From assembly GCA_017883385.1 (NCBI GenBank), contig JADGNQ010000009.1:20339-84338 (forward strand): a DNA stretch of 64,000 bases, read 5' to 3'. This DNA is from Candidatus Sulfotelmatobacter sp. Its GTDB lineage: Bacteria > Acidobacteriota > Terriglobia > Terriglobales > Acidobacteriaceae. The position numbers and the translations under genes are program-made. The notes under the pieces were generated by a model. That model was given only the letters and a program-made list of their open reading frames with translations, was not told the origin of the DNA and made no database searches. Positions 7,955-15,504 of the stretch are shown here, one piece after another (position 1 is the first letter of the stretch; every line of letters starts with the position of its first letter).

Positions 7955-10228
7955 ATGCGTTTCATTCGCATCCCGTTGTTCGCCGCATGGCTCGCCTTGA
8001 GCCTTGTCGCGCTAGCCGCAGTCGTCGGCTCCGTGCGCGGAGTCATCCACGATCCCCAGCACCGCCCGGTCCAGAGCGCCATGGTGATGATCAAGGCCAA
8101 ATCTTCGGACTGGTCGGCCACGACAAATTCCGACGCCAATGGCAACTTTGTCTTCAACGCCGTCCCGCTGGGCGAATACATCGTCGCCGTCGCCGGCCTC
8201 GGCTTCGAGCAGGCGCAGCAAGACGTCGCCGTCATGTCGAGCACGCAGCCTGTGCTGCATTTCGCGCTCAACGTCGCGGGAGCGAAAGAGATGATCAACG
8301 TCTCCGGCACTCCCGAATCAGCTCCCACCGATTCAGCTACGCCGACAACGGTGGTCGATCGCCTCGAGATCGCCCGCACTCCCGGGGCGGCCCGCTCCAA
8401 CAGCATGGCGATGATCACCGACTTCGTTCCCGGAGCCTACCTCACCCACGATCAACTGCACGTCCGCGGCGGACATCAAACCAGCTGGCTGGTTGACGGC
8501 GTCCCAGTACCCAACACCAACATTGCTTCCAATATCGGACCGCAATTCGATCCCAAAGACATCGACTATCTCGAAGTGAGCCGTGGCAGTTACGGCGCGG
8601 AATTCGGCGACCGAACGTATGGCGTCTTCAACGTCGTGCCCCGCACCGGGTTCGAGCGCAACCGCCAGGCCGAACTCGTTCTGAGCGCCGGCAATTTCTA
8701 CCAGACCAACGACCAGTTCAGCTTCGGCAGCCACACTGAGCGCTTCGCCTACTACGCCAGCGTGAACGGCAACCGCAGCAATCTCGGTATTCAGACACCG
8801 GTCCCGCAAGTCGTCCACGATTCGGCCAACGGCTACGGCGGCTTCGGCTCGCTCATTTTCAATGTCGATCCCTCAGACCAGCTGCGCCTCGTGATCTCGC
8901 TACGCCGGGACTACTATCAGGTTCCCTACGATCCTTTTCCGAATGACATTGAGAACGCCCCGAGTGCGGCGAATGACGGTGTGGCGCAATATCCCAGCCT
9001 CAACCAGCGCGACGGCGACCACGAGTCCGACGCGCTGGCCAACTTTTCCTGGGTGCACACCTTCAACTCGCGCATGCTTCTGACGGTTTCGCCGTTCTAC
9101 CACTACAACCGCGCGAATTATGACAGCGGGCTCAGCGATCCCATCGTCGCAACCCAGCATCGCGGATCAACCTACGGCGGCGGTCAAGTGAGTTTCAGCG
9201 CGAATGAAGCGAAGAACGACCTCCAGGTGGGCTTGTACAGTTTCTACCAGCGCAACAACGAACTTCTGGGAGCGATCTTTCAGGACGGCAGCCTCAACCC
9301 GCCGTTTACGGACGCGGAGCATCCCTCCGGCAGCCTGGCAGCATTTTTCCTCGATGACAAATTCAAACCGCTCTCGTGGCTGACGCTTTCCGCCGGCCTT
9401 CGCCCGACGTATTTCTCCGGTGGCGTGACGGAGAACGCCATCAGTCCGCGCTTCGGCGTGGCGCTCCACGTGCCACGCCTGAACTGGACTTTCCGTGCCT
9501 CCTACGGCCACTACTATCAGGCACCTCCGCTCGTCACCGCCGCCGGCCCGCTGCTGCAGTTCGCCAACAACAACAATCTGAATTTCATCGCGCTCCACGG
9601 CGAGCGCGACGAAGAAGAACAATTCGGCGTCACCATCCCGTGGCACGGCTGGATCGTCGACGCCGACACCTTCCGCACCAACGCTTCAAATTTCTTCGAT
9701 CACAACAACATTGGCGAGTCGAATCTCTTTTTCCCTCTGACCATCCAACGCGCCGTCATCCGCGGCTGGGAACTCACGCTGCGCTCGCCCCGCATTGCAC
9801 ACCGCGCCCAGCTTCACCTCGCCTATTCCAACCAGGTGGCCCGCGCCGGAGGATTCATCAACGGCGGCCTCACCGACTTTTCCTATCTCCCCTGGGGCCC
9901 GCTCGATCACGACCAGCGCAACACGCTGAACGTCGGCGGTGACCTCACCCTGCCGTGGCGCGCGTACGCCTCCACCAACGTCTACTACGGTTCCGGTTTC
10001 ACCAACGCCTTCGTGGGCCAGCCCTACCCCGGCAACTATCTCCCCCAGCACACCACCTTCGATCTGACGCTAGGCAAGGATTTCGGCGAACGCTTCTCCG
10101 CCTCAATCAACGCCATGAACGTCGCCAACCGCCGGGTCGAACTCGACAACAGCATCACCTTCGGCGGCTTCCACTGGAACAATCCGCGCGAGGTCTACGT
10201 CGAACTGCGCTACAGATTTCACTACTAG
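7955..10228 (+). CDS. TonB-dependent receptor with carboxypeptidase-regulatory domain
   Basis: About 757 residues: a signal peptide, an Ig-like carboxypeptidase-regulatory domain (VRGVIHDPQHRPVQSAMVMIKA and onward, residues 25-105), a plug domain (about 125-230; HVRGGHQTSWLVDGVPVPNTNI), and a long beta-barrel ending in an aromatic-rich strand (VYVELRYRFHY). Such outer-membrane proteins import metal chelates, carbohydrates or other ligands with TonB energy. The ATG at 7955 has GGAGA 4 nt upstream; the frame is open further upstream but crosses a palindromic repeat. The substrate cannot be read from sequence. The adjacent Cys/His-rich secreted protein hints at a metal. Confidence 0.88.
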   Translation: MRFIRIPLFAAWLALSLVALAAVVGSVRGVIHDPQHRPVQSAMVMIKAKSSDWSATTNSDANGNFVFNAVPLGEYIVAVAGLGFEQAQQDVAVMSSTQPVLHFALNVAGAKEMINVSGTPESAPTDSATPTTVVDRLEIARTPGAARSNSMAMITDFVPGAYLTHDQLHVRGGHQTSWLVDGVPVPNTNIASNIGPQFDPKDIDYLEVSRGSYGAEFGDRTYGVFNVVPRTGFERNRQAELVLSAGNFYQTNDQFSFGSHTERFAYYASVNGNRSNLGIQTPVPQVVHDSANGYGGFGSLIFNVDPSDQLRLVISLRRDYYQVPYDPFPNDIENAPSAANDGVAQYPSLNQRDGDHESDALANFSWVHTFNSRMLLTVSPFYHYNRANYDSGLSDPIVATQHRGSTYGGGQVSFSANEAKNDLQVGLYSFYQRNNELLGAIFQDGSLNPPFTDAEHPSGSLAAFFLDDKFKPLSWLTLSAGLRPTYFSGGVTENAISPRFGVALHVPRLNWTFRASYGHYYQAPPLVTAAGPLLQFANNNNLNFIALHGERDEEEQFGVTIPWHGWIVDADTFRTNASNFFDHNNIGESNLFFPLTIQRAVIRGWELTLRSPRIAHRAQLHLAYSNQVARAGGFINGGLTDFSYLPWGPLDHDQRNTLNVGGDLTLPWRAYASTNVYYGSGFTNAFVGQPYPGNYLPQHTTFDLTLGKDFGERFSASINAMNVANRRVELDNSITFGGFHWNNPREVYVELRYRFHY

Positions 10229-10283
10229 GACCGTCCCGGCCGCCACGTTTGCCTTAGGCGGCTGTCCCCCATGCCCTCTCCTC

Positions 10284-10505
10284 TTAGAGTTTCTTTCGCA
10301 GAAATTCAACAACGAGATAACCGACGAGCGCCGCGATCATGCTAATTTCAAAGTTGGCAGTGGTAAGAACGTCTCCAATTGCCCAAGCCAAGCCATTCTT
10401 CTGCGCCATGCCTGAGCGCTCGAATTCTCCCATTAGGAGATTGGAATAGAACAGGAAGATGATAAAACCCACCTCGATCACCGCTCTCCAGATATTTTTC
10501 TTCAT
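10284..10505 (-). CDS. Small two-helix membrane protein
   Basis: A protein of 73 residues with two hydrophobic segments (AVIEVGFIIFLFYSNLLMG and ISMIAALVGYLVVEFL) and a basic tail (RKKL). It starts 33 nt downstream of the CRP-like/DUF1003 gene and is probably cotranscribed with it. No family was recognised. Confidence 0.6.
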   Translation of the reverse strand: MKKNIWRAVIEVGFIIFLFYSNLLMGEFERSGMAQKNGLAWAIGDVLTTANFEISMIAALVGYLVVEFLRKKL

Positions 10506-10538
10506 AACTGAATACCGACTCCTTGTTCACGCCAGTTC

Positions 10539-11378
10539 TCACTCCCGCGCCAGCTTCTCCCGCAGCATTTCTTCCACGTCGCCGATCTTTTCTCCCAGCA
10601 CATTCAGTTTGTGCGCCAGCCCCTGAATCTCGACCTCAGCCCGCCGGTTGACGTCGTAGTCGAGTTCGCCGCGCAAACGGTCCTTCGTGTCCTGCCGGTT
10701 CTGGCTCATCATAATGACCGGCGCCTGCACTGAGGCCAGCATCGACAGAAACAGATTGAGCAGAATAAACGGATACGGATCCCACGCTTTCTTGCCCAGC
10801 ATGGAATCGATGGTCATATACACCGCGAGCGCGAAGCCGAACGAGAGAATAAAGGTCCACGATCCGCCAAACCCCGCGACCATATCGGCGATGCGTTCGC
10901 CGAACGTCGCATCCTTATCAATTACTTCATTGGGATGACGGTTCGCCCGCAGCCGCACCAGTTGCTGCGAGGCGTGAAATTGCCGCCCCAGCACTCGGAG
11001 CATGTCCATCCCGGCCAGCGGCTTGCGCTGTAACAGCACGGCAATGTCTTCCTGATCCACTTCGATGCACACGGCCTCGTCAATGGCCACCGCTTCGGTC
11101 TGGTGTGGAGTTTGTTCCAGCATCGAAGCGAACCCAAAGAATTCTCCGTGTGACGGCTCGTCGACCACAACTTCCTGGTGGTCCTGGTCAACCGTCGAGA
11201 CGCGAACCCGCCCCGACACCACCACATACGCCTGTCCGCCAGAATCACCGATCTTGTAGATGCGCTGCCGAGGCGCGAAAGTCTTCAGCTTCACCTGCCC
11301 GGCCAGCACCGCCGTCTCTTCTTCATCGAGCAACGCAAACAGCGGAACGTGCTTCAACACCTCTGGATTGCATGCCAT
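10539..11378 (-). CDS. Cyclic-nucleotide-binding / DUF1003 membrane protein
   Basis: A protein of 279 residues. Residues about 10-125 form a CRP-like cyclic-nucleotide-binding domain (FAPRQRIYKIGDSGGQAYVVVSGRVRV). Residues about 165-265 match DUF1003: TFGERIADMVAGFGGSWTFI, two membrane helices, and DRLRGELDYDVNRRAEVEI followed by a coiled C-terminus. The fusion suggests a membrane protein of unknown activity gated by a cyclic nucleotide or redox signal. No DNA-binding helix-turn-helix follows the sensor domain, so this is not a transcription factor. A small membrane-protein gene follows in the same direction. Confidence 0.82.
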   Translation of the reverse strand: MACNPEVLKHVPLFALLDEEETAVLAGQVKLKTFAPRQRIYKIGDSGGQAYVVVSGRVRVSTVDQDHQEVVVDEPSHGEFFGFASMLEQTPHQTEAVAIDEAVCIEVDQEDIAVLLQRKPLAGMDMLRVLGRQFHASQQLVRLRANRHPNEVIDKDATFGERIADMVAGFGGSWTFILSFGFALAVYMTIDSMLGKKAWDPYPFILLNLFLSMLASVQAPVIMMSQNRQDTKDRLRGELDYDVNRRAEVEIQGLAHKLNVLGEKIGDVEEMLREKLARE

Positions 11379-11480
11379 CGAGTGCCTCGCCGTGTGAAAT
11401 CTGGACTGCGTTCGGTCGCCCTGAGGATTTCACAAATACAGTACTCCAAACAACGTGGTGTCTGAGCCCGTGAGAAACCA

Positions 11481-11521
11481 TGTGGAGACAGCCGCCCTCG
11501 CCTGTCTTTCGAGCGAAGCTC
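11481..11521. repeat. GGACAGCCG palindromic repeat copy, degenerate
   Basis: GAGACAGCCG..CGCCTGTCT is followed by CGAGCGAAGCTCG. It is a weaker copy of the element at 7859, located in the divergent spacer upstream of the CRP-like and SCO genes. Confidence 0.5.
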
Positions 11522-11612
11522 GACTGCCGATGGCTCAGACCTCACCCAGTCGTTACCCACAATGTGCGAGCCGTGGCACCGGACTCCCACTCCGAGTTAA
11601 ATTGGATACAGC

Positions 11613-12530
11613 GTGAACAACCCTACTCGCCGTATTCTTCTACTCGCTCTCATCCTCGCCAGCGCGCTGTTCAGTTCTTCGTGCAATCGCTCAAGAATGC
11701 CCGCCGCGAAACGTTATCCCTTCACCGGCCGCGTCATTTCCATCGACAGCCAAGCGCAGTCAGCCGTCATCGACGGCGCCGCCATCCCCGGCTTCATGGA
11801 CGCCATGGCGATGCCGTATAAGGTCAAGCCGGCAGCAACCCTGAATCAACTGACCCCCGGCGATACCATTTCTGCGGAGGTTGTCGTGGTTTCCGACCCG
11901 AAGAACGACGACGCTGCGCCTGACTCGTGGATCGAGAACGTCAAAGTCACCGCTCACAACGAGACCGCTCCGGCCGCCGCGGCAAATTCGCTGCACATGC
12001 CCGCGCCCGGAGAGAACGTCCCCGATTTTGTCTTTACCAACCAAAGCGGCAAGCGCATTTCTCTCAAGCGGTATGGCGGGAAAGTTCTGTTCGTCACCTT
12101 TATTTACACCCGCTGCCCGTTTCCCGATTTCTGCCCGCGCATGAGCAGCAACTTCGCCGAAATCTACAAACAGATCGGGACAAATCCGGCGTTGGCGCGC
12201 GCTCATCTCTTGAGCATCAGCTTCGACCCAGAACACGACACCCCCAAGGTTCTGCGCGACTACGGATTCTCCGTGGCCCACACCCACGACCCCGCACTTT
12301 TCAACCGTTGGGAATTCGCCGCTCCAAGCGCCGCGGACTTGCCCAAGATCGCCGAATTCTTTGCGCTAACCGTGAAGCCCGAAGGCGGTTTGATCACCCA
12401 CAACCTCAGCACCGCCGTCATCGGTCCCGACGGCGAAATCGTGAAGTGGTATCACGGCAGCGATTGGCAGGTTTCTGATTTAATAAATGACGCAGCCACC
12501 GCGCCGTTTCTCAAGAAGCCCGACTTCTAG
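11613..12530 (+). CDS. CusF-SCO1/SenC fusion, copper chaperone
   Basis: A protein of 305 residues. The N-terminus is a signal or lipoprotein sequence ending in SSSC. Residues about 35-100 resemble the CusF copper-binding domain (YPFTGRVISID ... MDAMAMPY ... LTPGDTISAEVVV). The second half is a thioredoxin-fold SCO1/SenC domain with the copper-ligand cysteines in CPFPDFC (C168, C174) and a downstream His (ITHNLS). SCO proteins deliver copper to cytochrome oxidase CuA or act as thiol reductants. The Cys spacing is CX5C, not the classic CX3C. The start is a GTG. The VKOR-like gene starts 29 nt downstream, suggesting an operon. Confidence 0.85.
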   Translation: MNNPTRRILLLALILASALFSSSCNRSRMPAAKRYPFTGRVISIDSQAQSAVIDGAAIPGFMDAMAMPYKVKPAATLNQLTPGDTISAEVVVVSDPKNDDAAPDSWIENVKVTAHNETAPAAAANSLHMPAPGENVPDFVFTNQSGKRISLKRYGGKVLFVTFIYTRCPFPDFCPRMSSNFAEIYKQIGTNPALARAHLLSISFDPEHDTPKVLRDYGFSVAHTHDPALFNRWEFAAPSAADLPKIAEFFALTVKPEGGLITHNLSTAVIGPDGEIVKWYHGSDWQVSDLINDAATAPFLKKPDF

Positions 12531-12559
12531 CCGGGCCCATGGGGAGCGTTGGAGAACTC

Positions 12560-12967
12560 ATGAAATACCTACTACTGATCCTGGCTATCTTCGGTGTGAT
12601 CGTCTCATCTCTCGCCCTGCGCGAGCATTACCGCGAGTATGGCGATTCGCCCTGCAGCATCAACGAGCACTGGGACTGCGGCGTGGTCAACCACAGCCCC
12701 TACGCCATGATCGCTGGAATCCCAGTCGCTGCCCTCGGCATCGCCGGATACATTCTCATGGGCGCTCTCGCATTCCTGTGCTCCTACCGCATGTTGCTCG
12801 TTCCCACTTTTGGCGGGCTCGCCTTCTCCCTGTACCTCGCGAACATCGAAAAGAATGTCCTCGGGGTCTGGTGCATCTACTGCGTCATCTCGCTGGGCAT
12901 CATCTCTCTCATGTCTCTCCTCACCCTCGGGACCGTCGTCTCGCAGTTCGTGCGCAAGCCTTCGTAG
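12560..12967 (+). CDS. VKOR-family disulfide oxidoreductase
   Basis: A 135-residue protein with four predicted helices. It has the loop cysteines C32 and C40 (SPCSINEHWDC) and the active-site CxxC in WCIYC (C105, C108), the layout of vitamin K epoxide reductase homologues. Bacterial VKOR re-oxidises DsbA-like partners using quinone at the cytoplasmic membrane. No fused thioredoxin domain is present. GGAGA lies 4 nt before the ATG; an upstream in-frame ATG at 12539 is less likely. It follows the SCO gene, so the pair may manage copper insertion and thiol state together. Confidence 0.85.
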   Translation: MKYLLLILAIFGVIVSSLALREHYREYGDSPCSINEHWDCGVVNHSPYAMIAGIPVAALGIAGYILMGALAFLCSYRMLLVPTFGGLAFSLYLANIEKNVLGVWCIYCVISLGIISLMSLLTLGTVVSQFVRKPS

Positions 12968-12975
12968 AACGGGGT

Positions 12976-13023
12976 GCCCCATCCTTGTCCCTGCGTTGTT
13001 TGCAGGGACAGGGTGGGGCTTTT
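12976..13023 (+). terminator. Terminator-like hairpin after the VKOR gene
   Basis: GCCCCATCCTTGTCCCTGC and GCAGGGACAGGGTGGGGC pair nearly completely and are followed by TTTT. It belongs to the GGGTGCCCC repeat family and probably ends the SCO-VKOR operon. Confidence 0.7.
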
Positions 13024-13105
13024 GATCTTAACGCCGGATGCTCTCCATTACCGTGCACTGCCAGGATCCCGCTCACCGACTCGAAAACGCTATAAACTCT
13101 TCCCG

Positions 13106-13756
13106 ATGCACTCCCTCTACAACCGTGTTGCCGGACAAAGTGTCGAACGCCTCGCCGCCCTCAGCGACGGCATCTTCGCCGTGGCCATGACCCTGCTCGT
13201 TCTCGATCTGCGCGTCCCCGCCAATGACGCGGTTCACTCGGAGCGGGATCTATGGCACATCCTGGTCGCGCTCTCGCCTCGGCTTCTCGTATTCCTCATG
13301 AGCGTGATGACGCTGGGGATTTTCTGGATCGGCCAGCAGACGCAACTCAACCACTTCGCCCGCGCCGACCGCAATCTCGCCTGGATTCACATCGCCTTTC
13401 TCTGCTCCGTCTCGCTGACGCCGTTTTCACCCGCACTGCTCGCCGACTTCATCCACTACCGTACTGCGCTCCTGGTCTACTGGTTCAATATCCTGCTGCT
13501 CGGCCTGACGCTCTACTGGAGTTGGAGCTACGCCACCCGCGCCCGCCTTCTCGCAGACGATGTCCCCACAGATATTCACCCAGCGGTCGTCCGCCGCATC
13601 GTGATCGCGCAATCTCTCTACGCCTGCGGCGCCGCGTTATGCTTTTTCAATACGTACTACAGCATCGCCGCCATTGTTTTGGTGCAGGTGAACTACGCCA
13701 TCGCACCGCAGTTCTGCTGGGGACTGTTCTCGCGGAATCCGAAAGTTGAAAAGTAG
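13106..13756 (+). CDS. TMEM175/DUF1211-family channel
   Basis: A protein of 216 residues with about six hydrophobic helices. The first helix carries the diagnostic motif RLAALSDGIFAVAMTLLVLDL, a variant of the RxxxFSDG motif of TMEM175. Bacterial TMEM175 proteins are potassium-permeable tetrameric channels. Phe is replaced by Leu in the signature. The start at 13106 fits the family N-terminus just before the signature. It stands alone between a terminator and a repeat-rich spacer. Confidence 0.85.
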   Translation: MHSLYNRVAGQSVERLAALSDGIFAVAMTLLVLDLRVPANDAVHSERDLWHILVALSPRLLVFLMSVMTLGIFWIGQQTQLNHFARADRNLAWIHIAFLCSVSLTPFSPALLADFIHYRTALLVYWFNILLLGLTLYWSWSYATRARLLADDVPTDIHPAVVRRIVIAQSLYACGAALCFFNTYYSIAAIVLVQVNYAIAPQFCWGLFSRNPKVEK

Positions 13757-14174
13757 AAACACGTGAAGCCTTCCTCGAAAAGAAGCTGAGGGAAAACACA
13801 GCGGGAAAGTCCAAACCGGGAACGAGCTGGGAAGCACGACTTCGAAGGCTGAGGAAAAAGTCTGGAATCGTGCACTGCCGGGAAGGGCACGAGTTTCAGA
13901 GGTCGCGTAAGAACGCACGATTCGTATCAGGCTATGCCTTCAGGCATAGCGTAAATGTTGGCGAATCAATCACGCCTTCAGGCGCTGCCCACGCGGAATG
14001 CGACTTTTTCCGCAGCCTCTTTCAGTCGTGCCGCACAGGGCCCCGCAAGCTGCGGGCTTCAGTCCCTGACGGCGCAGGCGGCGACCGATTAACAAGGAGT
14101 CTGTAACAATGCCCGCGTTGAGGCTTGCAGTTCGTCACTCGCAGTGATAGCGTTTCGCCACTTGGAGGTGATTC
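13757..14174. other. Repeat-rich spacer
   Basis: I see no gene here. The spacer holds several short hairpins: CTATGCCTTCAGGCATAG near 13932, CGCCTTCAGGCG near 13974, and CCCCGCAAGCTGCGGG near 14041 followed by a REP-like stretch with a CAGTCGTGCC motif. Immediately before the broken gene that follows there is a strong Shine-Dalgarno sequence, GGAGGTGAT at 14164-14172. Confidence 0.5.
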
Positions 14175-14655
14175 ATTTCGTCGATCTCGCCGCTTCCGCC
14201 AAGAGACGCCTACACCATCGGCCCACCACTGCCCGCCGAGAATGCAAAAGTTCCGTGGCGGCCGAAAACGGCCGGTAGAATCGCTTTCTTCTTTGGTCCG
14301 GTGGCAGGTGCGCTCGTCTCAGCGATCAACTTACGGCGGATGGGATGTCAGGAGAAGGCGAAGAAAGTCATGCGGCTAACACTTCTGGCTTCCGTCGCGC
14401 TTGCGGCAATCTTCTTCTTTGTTCCTGACGCATGGGGGCGGGTGGTGGGACTCGGCGTGGAAGCCGCGTTCTACACGATCTTTCCTCGTCTCCAAGACAC
14501 TGAGTTCGGCGAATGGGCGACAACCCACGCTTGAGATAACACCCGCCAGTGGATGGAAAGCGATAGGTTGGGGCTTTGTCGGACTTCTCCTGTTTCTCGC
14601 AATCCTGTTCCCCGTGTTCATCGCCCTGGCAATGATCTTCCCCAGCCGCGCGTAG
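14175..14655 (+). pseudogene. Frameshifted small membrane protein
   Basis: A continuous protein can be read only by changing frame near 14525. The first part runs PPLPAENAKVPWRPKTAGRI, then a helix FFFGPVAGALVSAINLRRMG and a second helix LTLLASVALAAIFFFVPDAW, to FGEWATTHA. The other frame continues ITPASGWKAIGWGFVG and a third helix LLLFLAILFPVFIALAMIF. No ATG opens the frame; an excellent GGAGGTGAT sits just before an ATT codon at 14175, as if ATG had mutated. It is either a recent pseudogene or a sequence error plus an unusual start. The function is unknown. Confidence 0.55.
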
Positions 14656-14687
14656 TTTGCATGATCCGCCTGGCCGAATCGCGCACA

Positions 14688-15425
14688 CTATCCTCGCTCA
14701 AACGCGTGCTTCTTCTCCAACTCTTCCACCGCCTGCCGCCGGGCGCTCTCGAATCGCTCTGCTTGTCCCATGAGCCCCGCCGTTGGCTCGGCATACTCCC
14801 CGTCAATCCGCAGCAAACCCTGCGCCGCGACCAGCCGCGCAGCAATCTCGACCAAATGCGCCGGCGTAGTCTGCAGATACTGCGCCTCCGTCGGATCTCC
14901 AATCCAAACTCGCGTAGCACTTCCGGTGCCGGGCGCCCCATTTCTCGCGTCCTTTGCGAGAAGTGGGGCTTTCGTCTGCCAATACACCTTCCTCTCAACA
15001 AACTCCGCCATCACCTCATCCGTCGCCTTGCCAAACACCCACTGCTGGCGCTTGAAGTCATAGTGCCGGCTGGAGAACGGCACCGGCAACAATTTCCCCG
15101 ATTTCAAAAACTCAATCTGCCGCTGGTCCACTTCCTTGCGCAGCGCGTTGATCACCGGAGCCTCCGCATCTGTCGGCTCCATCGAAGGCAGCACCTCGCG
15201 CACGGTCTGCGAAAGATTAACCGCCACCGGCGCGTGCAGCCCTTCCGAACCTTCCAGCCGGATATCCCCATGCAGCACCCAGAAGTCCGCACCCGATGTC
15301 GACTGGTGGAACGGCCACTCCAGGCGAATCGTCAGCGGCAGCCCTTTCAGCGTTACCCAGATCTTCTTGCTGGCCGCCTCGCGCGCTTCGTCCAGAACCC
15401 CGCCACTTCCCTGCGCCTGCGTCAT
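14688..15425 (-). CDS. Conserved hypothetical protein
   Basis: About 245 residues, soluble, with no signal peptide or clear domain. It starts TQAQGSGGVLDEAREAASKK and ends in a charged helix (RRQAVEELEKKHAFERG). Around residues 150-165 the sequence APLLAKDARNGAPGTGSA is encoded by a copy of the GGGTGCCCC palindromic repeat (14933-14975), so that part is an absorbed insertion and not conserved protein. I chose the ATG at 15425; the frame stays open to a TTG at 15482. It lies downstream of the hybrid kinase gene in the same orientation, 79 nt away. No function is proposed. Confidence 0.6.
   Translation of the reverse strand: MTQAQGSGGVLDEAREAASKKIWVTLKGLPLTIRLEWPFHQSTSGADFWVLHGDIRLEGSEGLHAPVAVNLSQTVREVLPSMEPTDAEAPVINALRKEVDQRQIEFLKSGKLLPVPFSSRHYDFKRQQWVFGKATDEVMAEFVERKVYWQTKAPLLAKDARNGAPGTGSATRVWIGDPTEAQYLQTTPAHLVEIAARLVAAQGLLRIDGEYAEPTAGLMGQAERFESARRQAVEELEKKHAFERG
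14933..14975. repeat. GGGTGCCCC palindrome inside a coding sequence
   Basis: GCCCCATTTCTCGCG and CGAGAAGTGGGGC form the palindrome. It is translated in frame as part of the hypothetical protein on the minus strand. Confidence 0.65.
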
Positions 15426-15504
15426 ATATCCCTGTGTCTCTTTTCTATTTGGAGTTCGGTCCGATGGAAAATCAATCTGCAATCTACAATCTTAAATTCT
15501 TCCC

